This document shows positions 12,179 to 23,308 of a stretch of 64,000 nucleotides of DNA, piece after piece. A model generated the notes under the pieces. That model did no database searches. It saw nothing but the letters and a program-made list of their open reading frames with translations, and was not told where the DNA came from. Location: assembly GCF_002575655.3 (NCBI RefSeq), contig NC_053039.3, positions 243,390,622 to 243,454,621 on the forward strand. The letters are read 5' to 3'. The first letter of the stretch is position 1. Each line of letters opens with the position of its first letter. The DNA is from Aegilops tauschii subsp. strangulata (taxonomy: Eukaryota > Streptophyta > Magnoliopsida > Poales > Poaceae). The position numbers and the translations under genes are program-made.

Positions 12179-13889
12179 TGTTGGAAATATGCCCTAGATG
12201 CAATAATAAATGGTTATTATTATATTTCTTTGTTCATGATAATTGTCTATTGTTCATGCTATAATTGTGTTATCCGGAAATCGTAATACATGTGTGAATA
12301 CATAGACCACAAGGTGTCCCTAGTAAGCCTCTAGTTGACTAGCTCGTTGATCAACAGATAGTCATGGTTTCCTGACTATGGACATTGGATGTCATTGATA
12401 ACGGGATCACATCATTAGGAGAATGATGTGATGGACAAGACCCAATCCTAAGCATAGCATAAAAGATCGTGTAGTTTCGTTTGCTAGAGCTTTTCCAATG
12501 TCAAGTATCTTTTCCTTAGACCATGAGATCGTGCAACTCCCGAATACCGTAGGAGTACTTTGGGTGTGCCAAACATCACAAAGTAACTGGGTGACTATAA
12601 AGGTACACTACGGGTATCTCCGAAAGTGTCTGTTGGGTTGGCACGGATCGAGACTGGGATTTGTCACTCCGTATGATGGAGAGGTATCTCTGGGCCCACT
12701 CAGTAATGCATCATCATAATGAGCTCAATGTGACTAAGGCGTTAGTCACGGGGTCATGCATTGCGGTACGAGTAAAGAGACTTGCCGGTAACGAGATTGA
12801 ACAAGGTATTGGGATACCGACGATCGAATCTCGGGCAAGTAACATACCGATTGACAAAGGGAATTGCATACGGGGTTGATTGAATCCTCGACATCGTGGT
12901 TCATCCGATGAGATCATCGTGGAACATGTGGGAGCCAACATGGGTATCCAGATCCCGTTGTTGGTTATTGACCGGAGAGGCGTCTCGGTCATGTCTGCAT
13001 GTCTCCCGAACCCGTAGGGTCTACACACTTAAGGTTCGGTGACGCTAGGGTTGTAGAGATATGAGTATGCGGAAACCCGAAAGTTGTTCGGAGTCCCGGA
13101 TAAGATCCCGGACGTCACGAGGAGTTCCGGAATGGTCCGGAGGTGAAGAATTATATATAGGAAGTCCAGTTTCGGCCACCGGGAAAGTTTCGGGGGTTAT
13201 CGGTATTGTACCGGGACCACCGGAAGGGTCCCGGGGGTCCACCGGGTGGGGCCACCTATCCCGGAGGGCCCCATGGGCTGAAGTGGGAAGGGAACCAGCC
13301 CTTAGTGGGCTGGGATGCCCCCCATGGGCCTCTCCCCTGCGCCTAGGGTTGGAAACCCTAGGGTGGGGGCGCCCCACTTGACTTGGGGGGTAAGTTACCC
13401 CCCTTGGCCGCCGCCCCCCCCCCCCTCTAGATGGGTCTTGGCCGGCGCCCCCCCTCCCAGGGGCCCTATATAAAGGGGGGAGGGAGGGCAGTAGTATTAC
13501 AGCCTTGGGCGCCTCCCTCCTCCCCTGCAACACCTCTCCCTCTTGTAGAAGCTCGGCGAAGCCCTGCCGAGATCCCTCTACATCCACCACCACGCCGTCG
13601 TGCTGTTGGATCTCCATCAACCTCTCCTTCCCCTTGCTGGATCAAGAAGGAGGAGACGTCGCTGCACCGTACGTGTGTTGAACGCGGAGGTGCCGTCCGT
13701 TCGGCACTCGGTCATCGGTGATTTGGATCACGGCGAGTACGACTCCATCAACCACGTTCATTGGAACGCTTCCGCTCGCGATCTACAAGGGTATGTAGAT
13801 GCACTCCTTTCCCCTCGTTGCTAGTATACTCCATAGATGGATCTTGGTGAGCGTAGGAAAATTTTAAAATTCTGCTACGATCCCCAACA
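12179..13889 (+). repeat. Copia B 5' LTR
   Basis: This 1711-base LTR runs from TGTTGGAAATATGCCC to GATCCCCAACA. It contains the promoter, with the TATA box at 13467, and polypyrimidine/G-run tracts at about 13390-13440. It is followed after one base by the primer-binding site. Confidence 0.95.
13467..13474 (+). promoter_or_regulatory. TATA box of Copia B 5' LTR
   Basis: TATATAAA precedes a G-rich stretch and lies about 420 bases before the LTR end, as in BARE-1 LTRs. The 3' LTR has the identical box at 20490-20497. Confidence 0.75.
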
Positions 13890-13890
13890 G

Positions 13891-13907
13891 TGGTATCAGA
13901 GCTAGGT
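13891..13907 (+). other. Primer-binding site, initiator tRNA-Met type
   Basis: TGGTATCAGAGCTAGGT begins one base after the LTR. Its first 12 bases are the standard complement to the 3' end of plant initiator methionine tRNA used by Copia elements. Confidence 0.9.
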
Positions 13908-15196
13908 TACGATCCTGGGACCTGTGGGTAGAACACAAAGTAGTTGTGGGCGTTGATGTTGCCAATTCTTCTTGCCGCTACTAGTCTTATCTTGTTTCGG
14001 CGGTATTGTGGGATGAAGCGGCCCAGACCGACCTTACACGTACGCTCACGTAAGACAGGTTCCACCGACTGACATGCACTAGTTGCATAAGGTGGCTAGC
14101 GGGTGTCTGTCTCTCCTACTTTAGTCGAAACGGATTCGATGAAAAGGGTCCTTATGAAGGGTAAATAGAAATTGGCAAATCACGTTGTGGTTTTACGTAG
14201 GTAAGAAACGTTCTTGCTAGAAACCTACAAGCCACGTAAAAACTTGCAACAACAATTAGAGGACGTCTAACTTGTTTTTGCAGCATGTGCTATGTGATGT
14301 GATATGGCCAGAAGATATGATGAATGATATATGTGATGTATGAGATTGATCATATTCTTGTAATAGGAATCACGACTTGCATGTCGATGAGTATGACAAC
14401 CGGCAGGAGCCATAGGAGTTGTCTTTATTATTTTGTGTGACCTGTGTGTCATTGAATAACACCATGTAAATTACTTTACTTTATTGCTAAACGCGTTAGC
14501 CATAGAAGTAGAAGTAATCGTTGGCGTGACAACTTCATGAAGACACAATGATGGAGATCATGATGATGGAGATCATGGTGTCATGCCGGTGACGAAGATG
14601 ATCATGGTGCCCCGAAGATGGAGATCAAAGGAGCAAAATGATATTGGCCATATCATGTCACTATTTGATTGCATGTGATGTTTATCATGTTTTTGCATCT
14701 TATTTGCTTAGAACGACGGTAGTAAGTAAGATGATCCCTTATGATAATTTCAAGAAAGTGTTCCCCCTAACTGTGCACCGTTGCAAAGGTTCGTTGTTTC
14801 GAAGCACCACGTGATGATCGGGTGTGATAGATTCTAACGTTCGCATACAACGGGTGTTGACGAGCCTAGCATGTACAGACATGGCCTCGGAACACACGCA
14901 ATACACTTAGGTTGACTTGACGAGCCTAGCATGTACAGACATGGCCTCGGAACACGGAGGACCGAAAGGTCGAGCATGAGTCGTATAGAAGATACGATCA
15001 ACATGGAGATGTTCACCGATCTTGACTAGTCCGTCTCACGTGATGATCGGACACGGCCTAGTTAACTCGGATCATGTTTCACTTAGATGACTAGAGGGAT
15101 GTCTATCTGAGTGGGAGCTCATTAAATAATTTGATTATATGAACTTAATTATCATGAACTTAGTCTAAAATCTTTACACTATGTCTTGTAGATCAA
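13908..15196 (+). other. Copia B untranslated leader
   Basis: There is no gene in this 1.3 kb leader. It contains repeated GATGGAGATCATG motifs (14548-14580) and a 38-base sequence duplicated at a 60-base spacing (see the next entry). Leaders of this group are expected to carry packaging and dimerisation signals. Confidence 0.75.
14858..14955 (+). repeat. Duplicated 38-base leader motif with hairpin
   Basis: Two copies (14858-14895 and 14918-14955) lie 60 bases apart. Each contains GCATGTACAGACATGGC, a CATGT/ACATG stem around an ACAG loop. The same pair occurs in Copia A (22237-22274, 22297-22334) and Copia C (53488-53525, 53548-53585). A role in RNA dimerisation or packaging is inference. 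Confidence 0.7.
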
Positions 15197-15772
15197 ATGG
15201 CCCACGTTGTCCTCAACTTCAACGCGTTCCTAGAGAAAACCAAGCTGAAAGATGATGGCAGTAACTATACGGACTGGGTCCGGAACCTGATGATCATCCT
15301 CATAGCTGCCAAGAAAGATTATGTCCTAGAAGCACCACTAGGTGAAGCACCAATCCCAGAGAACCAAGACGTTATGAACGCTTGGCAGCAGCATGCTGAT
15401 GATTACTCCCTCGTTCAGTGCGGCATGCTTTACAGCTTAGAACCGGGTCTCCAAAAGCGTTTCGAGAAACATGGAGCATATGAGATGTTCGAGGAGCTGA
15501 AAATGGTTTTCCAAGCTCATGCCCGGGTCGAGAGATATGAAGTCTCCGACAAGTTCTTCAGCTGTAAAATGGAGGAGAATAGTTCTGTTACTGAGCACAT
15601 ACTCAGAATGTCTGGGTTGCACAACCGCTTGTCTCAGCTAGGAGTTAATCTCCCGGATGACGCGGTCATTGACAGAATCCTTCAGTCGCTTCCACCAAGC
15701 TACAAGAGCTTTGTGATGAACTTCAATATGCAGGGATGGAAAAGACCATTCCCGAGGTATATTCAATGCTGA
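15197..15772 (+). CDS. gag: Copia B gag (capsid part), frameshifted at its end
   Basis: The gag protein forms the cytoplasmic virus-like particle. This frame opens at ATG 15197 (MAHVVLNFNAF) after the long leader and encodes the capsid-like region, including SNYTDWVRNLM and LPPSYKSFVMNFNMQG. A one-base deletion near 15736 throws the frame off, so it ends in unrelated residues at 15772. The true sequence continues in the +2 frame from 15736 with the nucleocapsid zinc knuckle. Length and content otherwise match BARE/Angela gag. Programmed frameshifting is possible but I see no slippery site. Confidence 0.85.
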   Translation: MAHVVLNFNAFLEKTKLKDDGSNYTDWVRNLMIILIAAKKDYVLEAPLGEAPIPENQDVMNAWQQHADDYSLVQCGMLYSLEPGLQKRFEKHGAYEMFEELKMVFQAHARVERYEVSDKFFSCKMEENSSVTEHILRMSGLHNRLSQLGVNLPDDAVIDRILQSLPPSYKSFVMNFNMQGWKRPFPRYIQC

Positions 15773-18700
15773 AATCATCGGAGGTGGAGATCAGAAAAGA
15801 ACATCAAGTGTTGATGGTGACTAAAACCACTAAGTTCAAGAAGGGCAAGGGTAAGAAGAACTTCAAAAAGGACGGCAAGGGAGTTGCCGCGCCCGGTAAG
15901 CCAGTTACTGGGAAGAAGTCAAAGAATGGACCCAAGCCTGAGACTGAGTGCTTTTATTGCAAGGGAAGTGGTCACTGGAAGCGGAACTGCCCCAAATACT
16001 TAGCGGACAAGAAGGCCGGCAATACCAAAGGTATATGTGATATACATGTAATTGGTGTATACCTTACCAGTACTCGTAGTAGCTCCTGGGTATTTGATAC
16101 CGGTACGGTTGCTCACATTTATAACTCAAAACAGGAACTGCGGAATAAACGGAGACTGGCAAAGGACGAGATGACGATGCGCGTCGGGAATGGTTCCAAG
16201 GTCGATGTGATCGCCGTCGGCACGCTACCTCTGCATCTACCTACGGGATTAGTTTTAAACCTCAATAATTGTTATTTAGTGCCAGCTTTGAGCATGGACA
16301 TTGTATCTGCATCTCGTTTAATTCGAGATGGCTACTCATTTAAATCCGAGAATAATGGTTGTTCTATTTATTTGAGAGATATGTTTTATGGTCATGCCCC
16401 GCTGGTCAATGGTTTATTCTTGATGAATCTCGAACGTGACGTTACACATATTCATAGTGTGAATACCAAAAGATGTAAAGTTGATAATGATAGTCCCACA
16501 TATTTGTGGCACTGCCGCCTTGGTCACATTGGTGTCAAGCGCATGAAGAAGCTCCATGCAGATGGACTTTTGGAGTCTCTTGATTACGAATCATTTGACA
16601 CGTGCGAACAATGCCTCATGGGTAAGATGACCAGGACTCCGTTCTCCGGAACAATGGAGCGAGCAACCAACTTATTGGAAATCATACATACCGATGTGTG
16701 CGGTCCAATGAGTGTTGAGGCTCGCGGAGGATATCGTTATGTTCTCACTCTCACTGATGACTTAAGTAGATATGGGTATGTCTACTTAATGAAACACAAG
16801 TCTGAAACCTTTGAAAAGTTCAAGGAATTTCAGAGTGAGGTTGAGAATCAACGTGACAGAAAAATAAAATTCTTACGATCAGATCGTGGTGGAGAATATT
16901 TAAGTCACGAATTTGGTACGCACTTAAGGAAATGTGGAATCGTTTCACAACTCACGCCGCCTGGAACACCTCAGCGAAACGGTGTGTCCGAACGTCGTAA
17001 TCGCACTCTATTGGATATAGTGCGATCTATGATGTCTCTTACCGATTTACCGCTCTCATTTTGGGGCTATGCTTTAGAGACTGCCGCATTCACTTTAAAT
17101 AGGGCTCCGTCGAAATCCGTTGAGACGACACCGTATGAATTATGGTTTGGGAAGAAACCTAAGCTGTCGTTTCTAAAAGTTTGGGGATGCGATGCTTATG
17201 TCAAGAAACTTCAACCTGAAAAGCTCGAACCCAAGTCGGAGAAATGGGTCTTCATAGGATACCCTAAGGAAACTATTGGGTATACCTTCTACCTCAGATC
17301 CGAAGGCAAGATCTTCGTTGCCAAGAACGGGTCCTTTCTGGAGAAGGAGTTTCTCTCGAAAGAATTGAGTGGGAGGAAAGTGGAACTTCATGAGGTGATA
17401 GTCACCCCTTCCGTACCGGAAAGTAGCGCAGCGCGGGAAGATATTCCTGTGGTGCCTACACCGACTGGGGAGGAAGTTAATGATGATGATCATGAAGCTT
17501 CGGATCAAGTTACTACTGAACTTCGTAGGTCCACAAGGACACGTTCCGCACCAGAGTGGTACGGCAACCCTGTCCTGGAAATCAAGTTGTTAGACAACGG
17601 TGAACCTTCGAACTATGAAGAAGCGATGGCGGGCCCGGATTCCGACAAATGGCTAGAAGCCATGAAATCCGAGATAGGATCCATGTATGAAAATGAAGTA
17701 TGGACTTTGACTGACTTGCCCGATGATCGGCGAGCCATAGAAAATAAATGGATCTTTAAGAAGAAGACAGACGCGGATGGTAATGTGACCATCCATAAGG
17801 CTCGACTTGTCGCTAAGGGTTATCGACAAGTTCAAGGGGTTGACTACGATGAGACTTTCTCACCCGTAGCGAAGCTGAAGTCCGTCCGAATCATGTTAGC
17901 AATTGCCGCATACTATGATTATGAGATATGGCAGATGGACGTCAAAACGGCATTCCTTAACGGCTTCCTTAAGGAAGAGTTGTATATGATGCAGCCGGAA
18001 GGTTTTGTCGATCCTAAGAATGCTAACAAAGTATGCAAGCTCCAGTGCTCAATCTATGGGCTGGTGCAAGCATCTCAGAGTTGGAACATTCGCTTTGATG
18101 AGATGATCAAAGCGTTTGGGTTTACACAGACTTATGGAGAAGCCTGTGTTTGCAAGAAAGTGAGTGGGAGCTCTGTAGAATTTCTCTTATTGTATGTGGA
18201 TGACATACTATTGATGGGAAATGATATAGAATTCTTGGAAAGTATAAAGGCCTATTTGAATAAGTGTTTTTCAATGAAGGACCTTGGAGAAGCTGCTTAT
18301 ATATTAGGCATCAAGATCTATAGAGATAGATCGAGACGCCTCATTGGTCTTTCACAGAGTACATACCTTGACAAGATATTGAAGAAGTTCAATATGGATC
18401 AGTCCAAGAAGGGGTTCTTGCCTGTATTGCAAGGTGTGCAATTGAGCACGGCTCAATGCCCGACCACGGCAGAAGATATAGAAAATATGAGTGTCATCCC
18501 CTATGCCTCGGCCATAGGGTCTATTATGTATGCCATGCTGTGTACCAGACCTGATGTAAACCTTGCCGTAAGTTTGGTAGGAAGGTACCAAAGTAATCCC
18601 GGCATGGAACACTGGACAGCGGTCAAGAATATCCTGAAGTACCTGAAGAGGACTAAGGATATGTTTCTCATTTATGGAGGTGACGAAGAGCTCGTCGTAA

Positions 18701-19179
18701 AGGGTTACGTCGACGCTAGCTTCGACACAGATCTGGATGACTCGAAGTCACAAACCGGATATGTGTATATTTTGATTGGAGGAGCAGTAAGCTGGTGCAG
18801 TTGCAAGCAAAGCGTCGTGGCGGGATCTACATGTGAAGCGGAGTACATGGCGGCCTCGGAGGCAGCACAGGAAGCAGTCTGGATGAAGGAGTTCATTACC
18901 GACCTAGGGGTGATTCCCAATGCGTCGGGCCCGATGACTCTCTTCTGTGACAACACTGGAGCTATTGCCCTTGCGAAGGAGCCTAGGTTTCACAGGAAGA
19001 CCAGGCATATCAAGCGTCGCTTCAACTCCATTCGTGAAAGTGTTCAAAATGGAGACATAGATATTTGTAAAGTACATACGGACCTGAATGTAGCAGATCC
19101 GTTGACTAAACCTCTCCCTAGGCAAAACATGATCAACACCAGGACGCAATGGGTGTTCGATTCATCACAATGTAACTAG
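15736..19179 (+). CDS. pol: Copia B polyprotein: nucleocapsid, protease, integrase, RT, RNase H
   Basis: This single open frame of 1147 residues has all Ty1/Copia domains in order. The CCHC knuckle is C72, C75, H80, C85. The aspartic protease is D121 (VFDTGT; sister copies usually have DTGS). Integrase has zinc ligands H259, H264, C290, C293 and a DDE triad D320, D383, E419. RT has D735 (QMDVKTAF) and the YVDD box at 820-823. RNase H has acidic residues D993, E1036 and D1072. It ends shortly before the polypurine tract. No stop interrupts any domain. Apart from the gag frameshift, this is the best-preserved coding sequence in the window. Confidence 0.95.
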   Translation: MEKTIPEVYSMLKSSEVEIRKEHQVLMVTKTTKFKKGKGKKNFKKDGKGVAAPGKPVTGKKSKNGPKPETECFYCKGSGHWKRNCPKYLADKKAGNTKGICDIHVIGVYLTSTRSSSWVFDTGTVAHIYNSKQELRNKRRLAKDEMTMRVGNGSKVDVIAVGTLPLHLPTGLVLNLNNCYLVPALSMDIVSASRLIRDGYSFKSENNGCSIYLRDMFYGHAPLVNGLFLMNLERDVTHIHSVNTKRCKVDNDSPTYLWHCRLGHIGVKRMKKLHADGLLESLDYESFDTCEQCLMGKMTRTPFSGTMERATNLLEIIHTDVCGPMSVEARGGYRYVLTLTDDLSRYGYVYLMKHKSETFEKFKEFQSEVENQRDRKIKFLRSDRGGEYLSHEFGTHLRKCGIVSQLTPPGTPQRNGVSERRNRTLLDIVRSMMSLTDLPLSFWGYALETAAFTLNRAPSKSVETTPYELWFGKKPKLSFLKVWGCDAYVKKLQPEKLEPKSEKWVFIGYPKETIGYTFYLRSEGKIFVAKNGSFLEKEFLSKELSGRKVELHEVIVTPSVPESSAAREDIPVVPTPTGEEVNDDDHEASDQVTTELRRSTRTRSAPEWYGNPVLEIKLLDNGEPSNYEEAMAGPDSDKWLEAMKSEIGSMYENEVWTLTDLPDDRRAIENKWIFKKKTDADGNVTIHKARLVAKGYRQVQGVDYDETFSPVAKLKSVRIMLAIAAYYDYEIWQMDVKTAFLNGFLKEELYMMQPEGFVDPKNANKVCKLQCSIYGLVQASQSWNIRFDEMIKAFGFTQTYGEACVCKKVSGSSVEFLLLYVDDILLMGNDIEFLESIKAYLNKCFSMKDLGEAAYILGIKIYRDRSRRLIGLSQSTYLDKILKKFNMDQSKKGFLPVLQGVQLSTAQCPTTAEDIENMSVIPYASAIGSIMYAMLCTRPDVNLAVSLVGRYQSNPGMEHWTAVKNILKYLKRTKDMFLIYGGDEELVVKGYVDASFDTDLDDSKSQTGYVYILIGGAVSWCSCKQSVVAGSTCEAEYMAASEAAQEAVWMKEFITDLGVIPNASGPMTLFCDNTGAIALAKEPRFHRKTRHIKRRFNSIRESVQNGDIDICKVHTDLNVADPLTKPLPRQNMINTRTQWVFDSSQCN

Positions 19180-19194
19180 ATTATTAACTCTAGT

Positions 19195-19207
19195 GCAAGT
19201 GGGAGAC
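19195..19207 (+). other. Polypurine tract of Copia B
   Basis: GCAAGTGGGAGAC lies directly before the 3' LTR TGTTGG. It is the usual plus-strand primer of this group, and its complement flanks the Copia A 3' LTR at 9441. Confidence 0.85.
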
Positions 19208-20912
19208 TGTTGGAAATATGCCCTAGAGGCAATAATAAATGGTTATTATTATATTTCTTTGTTCATGATAATTGTCTATTGTTCATGCTATAATTGTGTT
19301 ATCCGGAAATCGTAATACATGTGTGAATACATAGACCACAAGGTGTCCCTAGTAGCCTCTAGTTGACTAGCTCGTTGATCAACAGATAGTCATGGTTTCC
19401 TGACTATGGACACTGGATGTCATTGATAACGGGATCACATCATTAGGAGAATGATGTGATGGACAAGACCCAATCCTAAGCATAGCATAAAAGATCGTGT
19501 AGTTTCATTTGCTAGAGCTTTTCCAATGTCAAGTATCTTTTTCTTAGACCATGAGATCGTGCAACTCCTGGATATCGTAGGAGTACTTTGGGTGTGCCAA
19601 ACGTCACAAAGTAACTGGGTGACTATAAAGGTACACTACGGGTATCTCCGAAAGTGTCTGTTGGGTTGGCACGGATCGAGACTGGGATTTGTCACTCCGT
19701 ATGACGGAGAGGTATCTCTGGGCCCACTCGGTAATGCATCATCATAATGAGCTCAATGTGACTAAGGCGTTAGTCATGGGATCATGCATTGCGGTACGAG
19801 TAAAGAGACTTGCCGGTAACGAGATTGAACAAGGTATTGGGATACCGACGATCGAATCTCGGGCAAGTAACATACCGATTGACAAAGGGAATTGCATACG
19901 GGATTGATTGAATCCTCGACATCGTGGTTCATCCGATGAGATCATCGTGGAACATGTGGGAGCCAACATGGGTATCCAGATCCCGTTGTTGGTTATTGAC
20001 CGGAGAGGCGTCTCGGTCATGTCTGCATGTCTCCCGAACCCGTAGGGTCTACACACTTAAGGTTCGGTGACGCTAGGGTTGTAGAGATATGAGTATGCGG
20101 AAACCCGAAAGTTGTTCGGAGTCCCGGATAAGATCCCGGACGTCACGAGGAGTTCTGGAATGGTCCGGAGGTGAAGAATTATATATAGGAAGTCCAGTTT
20201 CGGCCACCGGGAAAGTTTCGGGGGTTATCGGTATTGTACCGGGACCACCGGAAGGGTCCTGGGGGTCCATCGGGTGGGGCCACCTATCCCGGAGGGCCCC
20301 ATGGGCTGAAGTGGGAAGGGAACCAGCCCTTAGTGGGCTGGGACGCCCCCATGGGCCTCCCCCCTGCGCCTAGGGTTGGAAACCCTAGGGTGGGGGGCGC
20401 CCCACTTGACTTGGGGGGTAAGTTACCCCCCTTGGCCGCCGCCCCCCCTCTAGATGGGTCTTGGCCGGCGCCCCCCCTCCCAGGGGGCCTATATAAAGGG
20501 GGGAGGGAGGGCAGTAGTATTACAGCCTTGGGCGCCTCCCTCCTCCCCTGCAACACCTCTCCCTCTTGTAGAAGCTCGGCGAAGCCCTGCCGAGATCCCG
20601 CTACATCCACCACCACGCCGTCGTGCTGTTGGATCTCCATCAACCTCTCCTTCCCCTTGCTGGATCAAGAAGGAGGAGACGTCGCTGCATCGTACGTGTG
20701 TTGAACGCGGAGGTGCCGTCCGTTCGGCACTCGGTCATCGGTGATTTGGATCACGACGAGTACGACTCCATCAACCACGTTCATTGGAACGCTTCCGCTC
20801 GCGATCTACAAGGGTTTGTAGATGCACTCCTTTCCCCTCGTTGCTAGTATACTCCATAGATGGATCTTGGTGAGCATAGGAAAATTTTAAAATTCTGCTA
20901 CGATCCCCAACA
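19208..20912 (+). repeat. Copia B 3' LTR
   Basis: This 1705-base LTR is about 98.6% identical to the 5' LTR by my count. Most differences are C/T or G/A transitions, plus a few length changes in C and G runs. Confidence 0.95.
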
Positions 20913-20917
20913 GAATA

Positions 20918-23308
20918 ACCGTATTGCGATAAACATAATCCAATCATGCTCAACGCAAACACCAAATCTCGATGGTAGAGGGAGCATGCAATGCTTGATC
21001 ACATGAACCTTGGAAACACTTCCAACACATATCGTCATCTCACCTTTAGCTAGTCTCCGTTTATTCCGCAACTTTTATTTCGAGTTACCAACACTTAGCA
21101 ACCGAACCGGTATCTAATACCCTGGTGCTGCTAGGAGTACTAGTAAAGTACACATTCATATAATGTATATCCAATATACTTCTGTCGACCTTACCTACCT
21201 TCTCATCTACCAAGTATCTAGGGTAGTTCTGCTTCAGTGACCGTTCCCCTCATTACATAAGCACTTAGTCTCGGGTTTGGGTTCAACCTTGGGTTTCTTC
21301 ACTAGAGCAGCAACTGATTTGTCGTTTCATGAAGTATCCCTTCTTTCCCTTGCCCTTCTTGAAACTAGTGGTTTCATTAACCATCAATAATTGATGCTCC
21401 TATTTGATTTCTACTTTCGCGGTGTCAAACATCGCGAGTAGCTCAAGAATCATCATCCATCCCTGATATGTTATAGTTCATCACGAAGCTCTAATAGCTT
21501 GGTGGTAGTGACTATGGAGAACCATCACTATCTCATCTGGAAGATTAACTCCCACTCGATTCAAGCGATTGCAGTACTCAGACAATCTGAGCACATGCTC
21601 AACGATTGAGCTTTTCTCCCTTAGTTTGCAGGCTTAAGAAACTTGTCAGAGGTCTCATACCTCTTGACGTGGGCACTAGTCTGAAATCCCAATTTCAGTC
21701 TTCGGAACATCTCATATGTTCTGCGACGTTTCAAAAACCGTCTTTGGTGCCACAATTCTAAACCGTTAGCATTACGCACTGAACTATCACGTAGTCATTA
21801 AAACGTGTATGTCAGATGTTTCGCGACATCTACAGACGACGCTGAGGTTCAGCACACCGAGCGGTGCATTAAGGACATAAGCCTTCTGTGCAGCAATGAG
21901 GACAATCCTCAGTTTACGGACCCAGTCCGCATAATTGCTACTACCAACTTTCAACTAAATTTTCTCTAGGAACATATCTTCAACAGTAGAACTAAATCGT
22001 AAGCTATGACACAATTTGCAAAGACCTTTTGACTATGTTCATGATAATTAAGTTCATCTGATTCATCAATGAACTCCCACTCAGATAGACATCCCTCTAG
22101 TCATCTAAGTGATACATGATCCGAGTCAAACTAGGTCGTGTCCGATCATCACGTGAGACGGACTAGTCATCATCGGTGAACATCTCCATGTTGATCGCAT
22201 CTACTATACGACTCATGTTCGACCTTTCGGTCTCTTGTGTTCCGAGGCCATGTCTGTACATGCTAGGCTCGTCAAGTCAACCTAAGTGTTTCGCATGTGT
22301 TCCGAGGCCATGTCTGTACATGCTAGGCTCGTCAACACCCGTTGTATTCGAACGTTAGAATCTATCACACCCGATCATCACGTGGTGCTTCGAAACAACG
22401 AACCTTTGCAATGGTGCACAGTTAGGGGGAACACGTCTCTTGAAATTTTAGTGAGGGATCATCTTATTTATGCTACCGTCGTTCTAAGCAAATAAGATGT
22501 AAACATGATAAACATCACATGCAAATCATAAAGTGACGTGATATGGCCAATATCATCTTGCGCCTTTGATCTCCATCTTTGAGGCGCGACATGATCACCT
22601 TCGTCACCGGCATGACACCATGATCTCCATCATCATGATCTCCATCATCGTGTCTTCATGAAGTTGTCTCGCCAACTATTACTTTTACTACTATGGCTAA
22701 CGGTTAGCAATAAAGTAAAGTAATTACATGGCGTTTTCTTTGACATGCAGGTCATACAATAAATTAAGACAACTCCTACGGCTCCTGCCGGTTGTCATAC
22801 TCATCGACATGCAAGTCGTGATTCCTATTACAAGAACATGATCAATCTCATACATCACATATATCATTCATCACATCCTTTTGGCCATATCACATCACAT
22901 AGCATACCCTGCAAAAACAAGTTAGACGTCCTCTAATTGTTGTTGCATGTTTTACGTGGCTGCTATGGGATTCTAGCAAGAACGTTTTTTACCTACACAA
23001 AAGCCACAACGTGATATGCCAATTTCTATTTACCCTGCATAAGGACCCTTTTCATCGAATCCGATCCGACTAAAGTGGGAGAGACAGACACCCGCTAGCC
23101 ACCTTATGCAACTAGTGCATGTCAGTCGGTGGAACCTGTCTCACGTAAGAGTACGTGTAAGGTCGGTCCGGGCCGCTTCATCCCACGATGCCGCTGAATC
23201 AAGATAAGACTAGTAACGGCAAGTAAATTGACAAAATCGACGCCCACAACTACTTTGTGTTTCTACTCGTGCATAGAAACTACGCATAGACCTAGCTCAT
23301 GATGCCAC
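20918..23308 (-). pseudogene. Copia A gag and leader remnant
   Basis: This is the continuation of Copia A after Copia B. Its minus strand corresponds to the leader and gag of Copia B, but no frame over about 70 residues survives. The basic nucleocapsid region is recognisable near 21340-21370 as complement of Lys codons. The leader holds the duplicated 38-base motif (22237-22334). The primer-binding site (minus strand, 23291-23307) reads TGGCATCATGAGC, changed from TGGTATCAGAGC. Confidence 0.8.

Larger units (their letters stand above)
12179..20912 (+). mobile_element. Copia B: near-intact BARE/WIS/Angela-type retrotransposon
   Basis: This complete element has LTRs at 12179-13889 and 19208-20912, a primer-binding site at 13891, gag-pol at 15197-19179 and a polypurine tract before 19208. 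The 5-base duplication GAATA is at 12174-12178 and 20913-20917, showing it inserted into Copia A. I count about 24 substitutions between the LTRs (about 1.4%), fewer than for Copia A, as expected for the inner element. Only one frameshift is evident in its coding region. Confidence 0.95.

Noticed and set aside
15730..15772. Programmed frameshift between gag and pol of Copia B
   Set aside because: I see no slippery heptamer, and loss of one A in GGAATGGAAAAG-like context explains the shift. Related elements have one continuous frame.
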